64,000 nucleotides of DNA from Achatina immaculata. Taxonomy: Eukaryota; Mollusca; Gastropoda; Stylommatophora; Achatinidae. Shown piece after piece: positions 55,965 to 64,000 of this stretch. Numbering within the stretch: position 1 is the stretch's first letter; each line of letters begins with the position of its first letter. The stretch is taken from contig CM019692.1 of the NCBI GenBank assembly GCA_009760885.1, positions 55,321,710 through 55,385,709 of the forward strand, in the 5' to 3' direction. The notes beneath the pieces are model-generated. The model was not told where the DNA came from. It did no database searches and saw only the letters and a program-made list of their open reading frames with translations. The position numbers and the translations under genes are program-made.

Positions 55965-56335
55965 AGAAAAGATGTCCTGTAATAGAGATGTCGTGCCACA
56001 AGATGTCGTGTAAGGGAGATTTCCTGTTGTAGGGATGTTGTGCCACAAGATGTGGTGTAACGGAGATGTCGAGTTATATGGATGTCGTGCCACAAGATGT
56101 TGTGTTATAAAGATATCGTCTCGTAGAGATGCCGTGTCATAAGATGTTATGTCACAGAGATATCGTGTCATAGAGAATCCGTGCCACAAGTTGTATCACA
56201 AAGATATCGTGTCATAGAGAATCCGCGCCACAAGATGTTGTGTCACAGAGATATCGTGTCATAGAGATGCCGTGTCACAAGATGTATTACAAAGTTATCG
56301 TGTCACCATGTATTTGAAGATCGTACTAAACTTTC
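55965..56335. repeat. ~45-bp composite minisatellite
   Basis: Alternating GATGTCGTGCCACAAGATGT and TGTGTCACAGAGATATCGTG words, seven to eight copies; a partial copy sits in the 52.7 kb array. Confidence 0.9.
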
Positions 56336-56484
56336 ATGAAGGTGTCAGTAATGTCTACTCAGTCCAGTATTTGCTCAGCTGGTATTACAGAAGTAACTAG
56401 CCCCATTAGTTGCCCTTTATTTTCAGAAAGTCCTGCAAAATGGAACATTTAACTGTTTCTCAATTATCTCGCTTATTCCTCAAA

Positions 56485-56780
56485 TTCTGCCATTCCTTCC
56501 TCGGCTTCTTTACTCCTATCTGGAGCATAGGTCTTCAACAAGAGCTCTCCATTTATTTCTAATCTGGGCTGTTTCTTTTATCTCTTTCCAGGTTTACTCG
56601 ATGTTTTTGATCGCTGCTTCGAGACTCCGCGAGGTGTTTCTACGTCTTCATTGTTTCCTTTTTCTCTGGGGATTCCAGGCGAGAGACTGTCTTGTTATGG
56701 TTATGGTAGGCTTCGAAGTGTATGTCCTGTCCATCTCCAACGTCTTTTCTATTCTGTAAGGGCCGTTAATCCCATGAATG
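56485..56780 (-). mobile_element. RTE-E LINE 3' fragment
   Basis: The complement matches 17610-17680 closely (AAAAGACGTTGGA[GA]ATGGA, GGACATACACTTCGAA). Translation, with frame changes, gives RRWRWTGHTLRS-like, QSLAWNPQRKRKQ, SLEAAIKNIE and RNKWRALVEDLCSR. C-terminal RTE relic only. Confidence 0.78.
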
Positions 56781-56789
56781 CTTCTTACT

Positions 56790-57130
56790 CTCTGAAGAGC
56801 AAACTGCCTGTAAGCAATACAGAGGCTTTAGCTCAAAGGCATAAAGGAGATAGAAGTTTAGCTTGTGCAAACAATGATATCCAGATGTCGTTCTCAGCTT
56901 AGCTTTCCCTGAGCTGTCACCGTAAGTTTTGTTTTATCTTTGCTATTTATAAGCCGTTCTTTAGCGTTAGGGGCAGGAGTAACTCCGGTGTGTAGAAGTA
57001 ATGAACATGTTTCACATTTTAATTAATCCTGAAGTCATTTCTCTCTTTCTACGTCTTTTCTGATGTAGGGCGCGCCTCATGCAATTCTTTACCGACCCAT
57101 CTCCCCTAAAACAAAACAAAACAAAACATA
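56790..57130. other. intronic sequence, no feature
   Basis: Downstream of exon B on the minus strand; unique, with an (AAAAC)n run at 57107-57127. Confidence 0.5.
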
Positions 57131-57135
57131 CTGAC

Positions 57136-57296
57136 CTTGTTTTTGGTTTTTGCCATCACTGGTGAAGGCCACGTAAAGGTTAGTTCCGGTAGAGATGACC
57201 TCTTCCGCGTTGTGAACCCCGCAGAATTGGCCAATCACAGCCGCAGTATTATCTACCCCGTCATACACTGTGACAACATCTGGACTATCACGACAG
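57136..57296 (-). CDS. CUB-domain protein, internal exon B (second half of CUB)
   Basis: Minus-strand internal exon of 161 bp, with acceptor TTTTTTTCCTAAG| and donor AAACAAG|GTCAGT. It enters in phase 2, exactly matching the exit phase of exon A 5236 bp upstream, and leaves in phase 1. Translation continues the CUB fold: CRDSPDVVTVYDG (the D-x-V-x-V-Y-D-G strand), IGQFCG, then VISTGTNLYVAFTSDG (the S-T-G-x-x-L-x-V-x-F-x-S-D signature). It stops just before the last beta strand, whose G-F-x-A-x-Y-like sequence must come from the next exon. With exon A it supplies four conserved cysteines in CUB order. The intron between them contains the RTE-B LINE and the long retroposon copy. Confidence 0.87.
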
Positions 57297-57674
57297 CTTA
57301 GGAAAAAAACATAAATAAAAGGCTCCAGGTAAACCGACATAAAACTCCAGAATTTACAATACTAATTTTTTTTAAAGTCTATATTTATCTGTTCACGAAA
57401 TCTTAAATATAAACATACGTGATTATTTTCATATAATATCAAGGATACGTGATTTTTGTTGCGTGTTAAATGGATTTTAAAATAAAGTATATTAAAAACT
57501 TGACATTGCTTAGCTCACTATGATTATTAATACAAGCATAATTTGCATAATGATTGCCTTACATTTCAGTTTACCCCATTTTGTGGCATTAAAATAGTTA
57601 AGTTCTAACAAACAGATTTCAGAAAAACCGACTTTGACACACCAGACATATAACATACCAATCACTGTACATAT

Positions 57675-57995
57675 TATCAGCAATGCTTCTTTGTTAATAT
57701 TCAGGATTATAATGATATTATCAGTAATGTTCTTTGTTAACACTCAGGATTATAATATTATCAGTAATGGTTCTTTGTTAACACTCAGGATTATGATATT
57801 ATCAGTAATGTTCGTTGTTAACACTCAGGATTATAATATTATCAGTAATGGTTCATTGTTAACACTCAGGATTATAATATTATCAGTAATGTTTCTTTGT
57901 TAACACTCCGGATTATAATATTATCAGTAATGTTCTTTGTTAACACTCAGAATTATAATATTATCAGTAATGTTCTTTGTTAACACTCAGGATTA
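57675..57995. repeat. 40-bp minisatellite, 8 copies
   Basis: Unit TAATATTATCAGTAATGTTC plus TTTGTTAACACTCAGGATTA, very uniform. Lies in the intron between CUB exons A and B. Confidence 0.95.
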
Positions 57996-57999
57996 TAAC

Positions 58000-59560
58000 C
58001 GCCATGAACTAACAGTCATGGTTAACTCATCAATGGCAGGTGTTTTTATTTCCATCAAAGTCGAAAAAAAATTATGAAATATAGTTTAAAGAAATTTCGC
58101 TGAAAAATAATAGATACGCATATTTACACCGGTTATATAGATTTACGTTTTTATATTATATATCAATGTTTAAACTCCCTGAAAGAATTATAATTTACGA
58201 AGCTACCCAGAAGTATATGGATTTGTAAACAGAAAACTCATACTGAGAAAACTTTAATTTATGTTTATCCAAAGAAAATGGCTGTTATTTCAGTTGAAGT
58301 GATAACGTTCAGACAGAGGACAAAATCTACTTTCTTTAGTTATCCTTTAAAATGTTTTCACATTTTTTGCTAGTTCCTTTATTTGAAAGAAAACATCAAT
58401 TTCAGTTCATAATATCTTTATCATAAATTTGTATTATAAAAGCTAGTTCTTCGTAGTATGTGCAAAAAATTAACTTAAACTGATTACGTAAATGAGTTAT
58501 ACACAGGAGTTTAAAAGTTTTACACTCTGGTTATGAAAAGACTTATAAATCATGCAAATGATTAGTTGACCTTTCTTCACAGCCGTTTACCTGCGATATT
58601 GTATGCTGTAGAGAAAGAGAGAAAATCATACTAAGAACAGACATGTTATAGAACTGCTTGTGATGATACAGATGTGATGGTGATGTTGTAGATCTGATGG
58701 TGATGCTATAGATATGATTGTGATGTGCAAGGTGATGAATTAATGTAATAATAATATTCAAGATGAAACTAATGATGATGTGAACATTATGATGAACTAT
58801 ACACAAAGATTTTATCAGATTATTAACAAAAATTTATCAGATTACAAAATGGAAGAAAGTCAGATCAACACAGAAAGCTGTATATTAAGTATGTTAACGG
58901 TTAAAGTGGGTAGTGTATTAAAAAAAAAGAAAGAAAGAAAGAAAAAAGATATTCATTTTCCAGGAATTTTAGACTACTCTGTTTCAATGAAAACTCACTC
59001 CAAAGCTTGCTTTTAAAACGATGCAATATGGAACAACAGTTCGTAGAAATTCGAATGACTTTTTTGTCATTAAATCTAAGCATATTTACTCATGAAACTA
59101 TATAGCACGCCCAGGGGCTAAACTGATTCGAAAACGTTACAAAACTGCACGACATGTAATGAGAACATTAAGAACTCAGCTAAACACAACAAAAACATTA
59201 TAAACTTCACAAAAGAAATCAATAATGTACTGCTGCAATAAACGAATTCTGGTGCAGGTGGCATTATATGGTCTAATGAATGGATATTAGAATTCTTTTT
59301 TGCCCAGTCAGAGACTCTTCAGTTTCGGTGCCAGGTTATGTGCCAGTGGCAAGTGAACAACTGGCATAAGTGGACACAGCCCATGAGAAAACTAGAAGCT
59401 AAAAACCAGGACTGTTCGAAGATGCAACAGACTTTTCAGAGCAGATGTATTATTGCCTGTGTAACCCATTTTCTACGAGCCATGGATGACGAAATGATTA
59501 ACTTAAATGTAGCTTCGGAAAGATGTAGAACATACAGTCTAGCAACCAGACAAAGAATTT
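58000..59560. other. intronic sequence, no feature
   Basis: AT-rich. Weak GATGTGATGGTGATG repeats at 58665-58730. The plus frame at 59338-59568 (76 codons) is not recognisable. Confidence 0.5.
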
Positions 59561-59566
59561 TCTACT

Positions 59567-59627
59567 AGAAAATGTAGAAAATCTCAGACTTTATCAGACA
59601 AATTAATTTCTACTAGAAAATGTAGAA
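59567..59627. repeat. 45-bp repeat, left of RTE-B
   Basis: TAGAAAATGTAGAAAATCTC plus AGACTTTATCAGACAAATTA; same unit resumes at 60314. Confidence 0.85.
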
Positions 59628-60313
59628 TAATGAAAATTCCCCTTAATCAAAATGGAAAAATACACATAGAAGGGACAGATATTGAAGAAGTCAATCAATT
59701 TGCATACCTTGGCAGCTACATAATCCAGGATGGTGACACCAGAAAGGAAGTTAGATTCAGAATTGCAAAAGCAGCATCGATCTTCAAGAATCTTGAGAAC
59801 ATATGGAATTCAAAAGTTATAAGCACAAAACTAAGTTAAGACTATTCAATTGAAATGTAATATTCACCCTCATTTATGCATGCGAAAGCTGGAAAACAAC
59901 TAAAGAAATAGACAAGAAATTAGACTCTTTTGAAAACAAATGCCTCAGGAAAATATTCGGCATCAAGTGGAACGAATTCAAGAACAATGCAGAGATAAGA
60001 CAAATGACTGAAAACAACCAGTCTCGTGAGTGATCAGGAAAAGGAGATGGACATATGTTGGTCACTTGATGAGAAGAAATGATCAGAGAATCCCAAAACA
60101 AGCTATCAAGTGGAACACAACAGGCCAAAGAAAAAGAGGCAGACCGCGTGAAACGCTAAAGAGGACACTGTTAAGAGAGGCCAAATTAACAGGCATAAAA
60201 TACGTTGATGAGGTTGAAAAGCTCGCCGAAGAGAGGAAAAATTCCCAAACTACTTTGCGAGCCCCGTGTAACGTTTAACGGCACGCGAAGGATATAAGAT
60301 ATAAGATAAAATA
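59628..60313 (+). mobile_element. RTE-B LINE 3' part with 13-bp TSD
   Basis: Plus strand. Reads EEVNQFAYLGSYIIQDGDTR, KAASIFKNLENIWNSKVIS, then after small frame changes LIYACESWKTTKEIDKKLDS, NKCLRKIFGIKWNEF, RKRRWTYVGHLMRRNDQR and GQRKRGRPRETLKRTLLRE, ending NV-stop. The 3' tail is (GATATAA)n. The 13-bp direct repeat AGAAAATGTAGAA is at 59615-59627 and 60314-60326. The host is a 45-bp repeat. It retains the stretch missing from the 29-kb copy. Confidence 0.9.
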
Positions 60314-60400
60314 AGAAAATGTAGAAAATCACAGACTTCATCAGACAAACGAATTTATATTAGAAAATGTAGAAAATCGCAGACTTCATAACTCTATTAG
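60314..60400. repeat. 45-bp repeat, right of RTE-B
   Basis: Two copies continuing the unit at 59567. Confidence 0.85.
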
Positions 60401-60660
60401 GAAAGGAACCATCAAAATCTTTTTATTATGGGCGAAGAACAACTGATCGAGCGGTTTATGTCAATGGAAAATTCTACGCAAAGAAATTTTAAAAGAAGCA
60501 CACACACATACACACAGAAAATAGGACCATAATACAGACCGAAGAGGAATTACCAGGAAAACCAAAGGAAATGCAAGGAAATGCAGTTAGCCCTCGTTTT
60601 TAGACGGGGTTCGGTTTCAATGATTGCGCCGAAAAGCGGAATGGACGTCAAGCGAATTTC

Positions 60661-60672
60661 ATAGCGGTGAGT
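60661..60672. repeat. target-site duplication, family X long copy (left)
   Basis: ATAGCGGTGAGT, identical to 62176-62187. Confidence 0.87.
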
Positions 60673-62175
60673 GGTTCTAAGAACCGTTATAGCCAGAGAT
60701 GGAGTGGGGGATACATTCTCCACTCCAATTAAATGTCTCCTAGGCGTGCGTCTCAAATAGCCTCTGACATTCCACGTCCAGCTCCTGGCCTTCCCGTGGC
60801 AGAACTGTTTAAACTGACAAGAGAAGAGGCGAAGGCGAATATCTGGAGCCTGAAAACCAGACGCTTCGGGTAGATGAGAGTCATGTTTGGTAGCTCGTCT
60901 AGGAGAAGGAAAGCTCTGATTTAAAACCTGCAGCTGGTGAGATTCTTCAGCTGCCGTGCGTGGGGTGAAACTTCTACCGGCCAATGAAGAAAAATGCGAT
61001 TAGGGTTGCTGCGCAGCGCCGTCGTGGAAAAGGTGAAAGAAAGGATTAAGTGAAGTTACCAGTATTCTCGAGGTCAAGACTACTCAAATCACGGCACCTC
61101 TGCTCTAGAGCTGGCCATGTCCTATTTACACCGAAACTGGGGCAGATTGCCTAACCAGGCGTAACCCAAGGGTTAAACTAAGACAGTGCTGTCGAGATTC
61201 TTCGGCTGCCGAGTGTGGAGCGAAACTCCTCCTGGCCAGTGAATAAAATGCGAAAATGCAACTAGGGTTGCCGGGCGGCGCCGTTATGAAAAGGTGATAG
61301 AAAGGATAAAGTGAAGTTTAATCGCTATGTCCAGTAGTCTCGCGGCGAGAGCTACTCACACCACGGCACCTCTGCTCTAGAGGCCGGCCACGTCCGATAT
61401 ACACTCATATTGGTGAAATATGCCTAAACCGGCTTAAACCAGGGGTGAAACTTGATGACTACTCATGTCACGGTACCTCCGCTCTAGAGGTTGGTCACGT
61501 CCTAAACACGACATTACTGGGATAATACGCCTAAACCGGCTTAACTCAGGGGTGAAACTTACTTGTGGCGAGGATTCGTCCTCTTGGACAAAAGCTCCGT
61601 CCTGGTCACAACTACGAAGGGTAGCGGCCACGACCACAAAATGCTGAAGCCGGAGACACTGAACCAGTGCAGTCTAGATAGGCAACCACCTCTCACCGGG
61701 CAGGGATGTATGCGTATCCTAATCACGCTGAGGTTTTCCGGTGAGAAAGTCCAACGCTGGAGTGGATCGGCCAACCACCTCTCACCCGGCGGGGATACAC
61801 GGATATCCCAAAACACGTCGAGGTTTTCCGGTGAGAAAGTCCAAATCTAGGCTGGATGGGCAACCACCTCTCACCCAGCGGGGATACACTGATATCTAAA
61901 ACACATCGAGGTTTTCCGGTGAAAAAGTCCAGCACTAGATTAAACTGGTGCAACGAAAACCACGGTGTCACGCAATCCCGCTTCTGAGACCCACCAAGAA
62001 TACAGGCCAAGCCCTGCGATACTCTGAACCTCTTGTGGTCCTCTCGGGGATCTCCAGTGGTCCCTTCGGGGACCACAGGATGACCACGAGACCCATCGAG
62101 AACCACAGGAGTAAATTCAGTAGGATCATGGGGCAGTCTTGGTGGTAGAAGCGAATGAAAAAGAAGAAAAAAAAG
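60673..62175 (+). mobile_element. long non-coding retroposon (family X), long copy
   Basis: A 1503-bp plus-oriented element beginning GGTTCTAAGAACC and ending in a GAA/A-rich tail (AAAAAGAAGAAAAAAAAG), flanked by the 12-bp direct repeat ATAGCGGTGAGT at 60661-60672 and 62176-62187. Homologous end to end to 7078-8319. Three internal module types recur: one with AGATTCTTC[AG]GCTGCCG and GGAAAAGGTGA, one with CACGGCACCTCTGCTCTAGAG and ending GGGGTGAAACT (four times), one with CCACCTCTCACCCGGCGGGG and GAGGTTTTCCGGTGAGAAAG (three times here, once in the short copy). No conserved protein. Lies in the CUB intron. Confidence 0.87.
61680..61930. repeat. ~75-90-bp triplicated module inside family X
   Basis: GGCAACCACCTCTCACC...GGTTTTCCGGTGAGAAAGTCCA-type block three times in a row (at about 61680, 61769 and 61859), once in the other copy at 7340-7400. 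Confidence 0.9.
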
Positions 62176-62187
62176 ATAGCGGTGAGT
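62176..62187. repeat. target-site duplication, family X long copy (right)
   Basis: ATAGCGGTGAGT, partner of 60661-60672. Confidence 0.87.
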
Positions 62188-62532
62188 ATAGAGTGTATTA
62201 CTGTTGATAGACAAACATGTTTTAAAATATTTTTAAAAACTAGAGTGACCTTGCGATTTGTACTTACAGTTTAAACTAAGAAGGTTGTTTTCAGTTAATA
62301 AGTACCGTATACTCTGAAATTTTACGATAAGAAGTCCTATTTCAGTGGTCTGACGGTCGGAATCACGAATCGTCGTAAAACGAGGCATCGGAAAGCGGGT
62401 GCAAGTGTATAAAGATAGAAAAGATCTGACTACTTATACCAAGTACGTCACATTCTGAGAAAGTTTGACTGCTAACGTCTATTGGCAGTAGTAGCTGACG
62501 GTGCTGATATATCAGCCACACGGCATACTCAC

Positions 62533-62746
62533 CTTGCATCTATATGGTGAAGCTGTATGTTAGTAAACAATATTTTGACTCTTTCACCCGCACGGGCAGT
62601 GAATCGATACCGACACGAAGAGTTTGGCTTGTAGTTCTGTGGGTACAAGGGCGAGAAAAACTTGCCGTTATGGTGGCTGCTGTTGCTGTGAAAGTCATAA
62701 ACACACTTCGTGCCTTCCACACGGTTTCCTGTTGTAATGTAGTTTC
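62533..62746 (-). CDS. CUB-domain protein, internal exon A (first half of CUB)
   Basis: Minus-strand internal exon of 214 bp. Acceptor is a pyrimidine-rich tract ending TTTCCTCAG and the donor is CAAG|GTGAGTATG, both strong. Translation enters in phase 1 and leaves in phase 2. It encodes the N-terminal half of a CUB domain: a cysteine (GTKCVYDF), the hallmark GKFFSPLYPQNYKPNSSC (glycine, SP-x-YP-xx-Y, second cysteine), then YRFTARAGERVKILFTNIQL. CUB domains are extracellular beta-sandwich modules for protein binding in secreted or membrane proteins. The -C-x-Y-D-F-...-FFSPLYPQNYP- style resembles suppressor-of-lurcher/Neto-type CUBs, but that subfamily call is only a suspicion. The next exon in the gene is at 57296-57136; upstream exons lie beyond the window. 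Confidence 0.87.
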
Positions 62747-62749
62747 CTG

Positions 62750-64000
62750 AGGAAATGGAATTAAGATTTAGTGGTAAGGTAAAACTGTAAGTGATTTGTT
62801 TAAAAATACGGTAGATCTGTAAAAGTCATGTACACTAATAGAATAGAACTGGTCAAACAGATATGCACAGACTCTCGCTAGGTCTCGAACAGAAGTCGTG
62901 AGACTGGCTCAAGTCCGTATCTTGAGCCTTTAAAACTGTAAAAGGCTGGTACTCCGCATACTGTGTTGAGGAATATTTGCCCCTTAAAACATAGAAGATC
63001 TGCCCAGACGGCAAAAATACATCCGAAACTTTATCTTGGTCACATCAGGTAGCGCGAAAATGAATCCTGTAAATCTACACAAGTGCTATAAATTCATTAA
63101 AAGAAGATTACAAAGGTAGGTAATTTTGTAGTTTATAGAAAATGGAGCAAGTAATTGGTATTGAAAATAGAAGAAGAAATGCACTTGTATCAGAAAAAAA
63201 ATTAGGGAAACAAAACACAGAATTTACAACGGGCGTCCCGTAAATGATGTGGAATTAGAACAGAATAAGCTAAAAGATAACGAAGTTTATGGTACACTTT
63301 ATTAACGACGCAGACGTAGAAGAGGAGTATGCAGAACAGAATCTTAAAAAAAAGACAATATTTCGCCAACAAGCCTTATTCAGGATAGAGACAAAAAATA
63401 CCACATGCATGTAAACAGACAGAAATATATTTGAAGCCCTGGATCACGATATAAACAAGTAGGACGTGAATCGAGTGTGAAAAAAAACCCGTTGAACTAA
63501 ACTGCATATTTATGTATAAGAAAGAGTTTTATTAAACGGTTTATATTTTGCAAACTTTATTAACCTCAAAGTTTTTAGTAAACCAAGTAAACTTTGAAGC
63601 CAAAATACTTGGTAAGTTATCTTCTCACATTTACTTTGCTATCGATTTTACATCCATCATCTCACTGAACTACTGTTTGACAAAACAAAATTGTCACGTT
63701 AATAATACTTTTGCACACAAATTGTGAATTCCGTCAAATGTGGTTATTTCACAAGCCGTAGAAAAGATGGTCACCGCGATACGATTCCATGCGCCCGGGC
63801 ACGATGTTTAGAACTTCTGCCTATGTCTGGGAACTGAATTGAAGCAATCCAATCAAATCAATGTAAATCAAATCACAAACACGGCGGATTTAATACATTT
63901 AACTCATTCTTAGACTTCAGAATAATATTGATCAAATTCATTCAGATTATCAGCCTTTTTTTTTAATCCTTTCATTCACGTTTACCGTAAGAAATCAAAT
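62750..64000. other. intronic or upstream sequence, no feature
   Basis: Beyond exon A on the minus strand. Unique AT-rich; no further exon found. Confidence 0.5.

Noticed and set aside
61723..62214. 163-codon minus frame inside the long retroposon
   Set aside because: Antisense to the element, not conserved in frame in the copy at 7.1-8.3 kb, and crosses repeated modules.

Overview
This is eukaryotic, AT-rich, intron- and intergene-dominated DNA from an invertebrate animal. The minus strand carries two exons of a CUB-domain gene with canonical GT/AG splice sites. Everything else recognisable is transposable elements (RTE/BovB-like, Tx1/L1-like and CR1-like LINEs, a Penelope-like element, a mariner, a tRNA-headed SINE) and a very dense set of minisatellites and microsatellites. 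The mix (many RTE families with simple-repeat tails, a GIY-YIG Penelope element, abundant minisatellites) fits a mollusc, perhaps a gastropod, but that is inference. There are no bacterial genes, operons or CRISPR arrays.

Host gene content is confined to the minus strand. Exon A (62533-62746) and exon B (57136-57296) join across a 5.2 kb intron in matching phase 2 to give most of a CUB domain. A 27-nt candidate microexon (51610-51636) has the right sequence to finish the CUB fold, but the reading phase is off by one base. A candidate terminal exon (48418-48680) and a candidate signal-peptide first exon (16932-17064) lie further downstream on the same strand; neither is recognised as a known family.

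Layout: 0-6 kb holds minisatellites, a CR1-like LINE tail and an RTE-A copy inside a minisatellite. 6.9-10.5 kb is one Tx1/L1-like LINE on the minus strand, split by a 1.24 kb GAA-tailed retroposon with a 12-bp target-site duplication (TSD) and carrying a 30-bp array grown from its own coding sequence. 10.7-12.7 kb is a mosaic of three RTE families. 14.5-16.2 kb is a 1.7 kb foldback Penelope-like element in a minisatellite. 17-28 kb has RTE-E and many arrays. 28.4-30 kb has two abutting RTE LINEs. 30.8-39.7 kb is mostly arrays. 40.0-41.3 kb is a decayed mariner with perfect 29-bp inverted termini. 41.7-42.5 kb is an R1 repeat followed by tRNA-like SINE heads. 44-56 kb holds arrays, R1 copies and RTE fragments. 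59.6-60.3 kb is an RTE-B copy with TSD. 60.7-62.2 kb is the second, longer copy of the 1.2-1.5 kb retroposon, again with a 12-bp TSD.

The most interesting items are the unclassified long non-coding retroposon (two complete copies, both with TSDs), the foldback Penelope element, the minisatellite seeded from LINE coding sequence, and the repeated nesting of mobile elements inside minisatellites. Most long open frames in the window are by-products of arrays whose period is a multiple of three and should not be called genes.
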